A DNA stretch of 64,000 bases from Anticarsia gemmatalis. Taxonomy: Eukaryota; Arthropoda; Insecta; Lepidoptera; Erebidae. This document shows positions 63,683-64,000 of the stretch, piece by piece. The translations under genes and the position numbers were made by a program. The notes under the pieces were generated by a model. That model was not told where the DNA came from. It saw nothing but the letters and a program-made list of their open reading frames with translations, and made no database searches. The stretch is from assembly GCF_050436995.1 (NCBI RefSeq), contig NC_134765.1, positions 4,429,501-4,493,500 on the forward strand. Reading direction: 5' to 3'. Position 1 is the stretch's first letter. Each line of letters begins with the position of its first letter.

Positions 63683-63990
63683 GTAAATACAACATTTTAA
63701 TCATACAAAAACCCTTGCATGTCAGGAAAATCTTTATGCAACGTCACAAACCTATTGCAAAATACTCAACTCGTACTTTTTAGTGTGGTGAAACTATCAT
63801 TGAGAAAAACCTTTCCCCTAAAACGAGATCTGTTCAGTACAACAAAACACAAATTACAATTATTTCAAATCTAGAAAGGACGTGATTTAAACGGTCAATG
63901 CATTTTACTACTAGACAAAAAAAAAATGTCGTATCCGTTGCTCCCCACTTTATTCTTTACCTTTACACTAAACTATAATTTTCTCCACAG
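63683..63990. other. Intron, 308 bp
   Basis: AT-rich, with a normal acceptor (attttctccacag). Nothing else. Confidence 0.8.
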
Positions 63991-64000
63991 ATGGGTATCT
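63991..64000 (+). CDS. cv-c: cv-c homolog, start of the catalytic RhoGAP exon (cut by the window)
   Basis: Only ATG GGT ATC T is visible, in phase zero after the acceptor: Met-Gly-Ile, then a codon starting T (probably Phe). In DLC1 the next residues are LFRKSG, whose Arg is the arginine finger. The window therefore ends about one codon before the catalytic residue. The rest of RhoGAP and the START domain lie to the right. Confidence 0.85.

Noticed and set aside
1..64000. CRISPR arrays, operons, bacterial promoters, ribosome-binding sites
   Set aside because: The window is clearly animal nuclear DNA with spliced exons and SINEs; no spaced short direct-repeat array was seen.

Overview
The window looks like nuclear DNA of a lepidopteran insect, probably a moth. 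It is AT-rich and intron-dominated, with arthropod-style splice sites. It carries several repeat types that I recognise as typical of moth and butterfly genomes: four copies of a short 'ctagctgacccgcgcaac...tagtatagat' element, tRNA-derived SINEs, a 5S-rRNA-like SINE, and an RTE-type retrotransposon 3' end with a (GAT)n tail. Species cannot be fixed from sequence alone.

Only one gene can be supported with confidence. It lies on the + strand, spans nearly the whole window and runs off the right edge. It is the homolog of Drosophila crossveinless-c (cv-c), the insect member of the DLC1/STARD13/STARD8 family of Rho GTPase-activating proteins (SAM + serine-rich linker + RhoGAP + START). Twelve phase-compatible exons are visible: two that split the SAM domain (7114-7185 and 35633-35781, separated by a 28.4-kb intron), eight linker exons, and the first exons of the RhoGAP domain at the right edge. 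The window stops a few codons into the exon that should carry the catalytic arginine finger. The rest of RhoGAP and all of START lie beyond it. The exon that starts the full SAM form is not identified.

The large introns contain candidate alternative promoters and first exons whose splice phases fit the downstream exons. These are 21440-21602 (half-SAM product with a new cysteine-rich N-terminus), 40652-40696 (SAM-less product behind a TATA/initiator pair), and weaker ones at 28321 and 44226. A possible 45-nt phase-neutral cassette exon sits at 51461-51505. If real, the locus makes SAM-containing, SAM-truncated and SAM-less RhoGAPs from stacked promoters.

The introns are a graveyard of mobile elements. 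The most striking is an almost pristine 992-bp non-autonomous LTR element (TRIM) at 42681-43672. It has 241-bp LTRs differing at one base, a 4-bp target duplication, a tRNA-Trp-like primer site and a polypurine tract. Also notable are two elements with perfect 11-bp target duplications (5S-like SINE at 18389-18660; RTE tail at 6484-6627), three long hairpins, a duplicated splice acceptor at 61902/61968, and an apparent excess of TGACGTCA (CRE) palindromes. Most other short open frames in the AT-rich introns look like chance and are not annotated.
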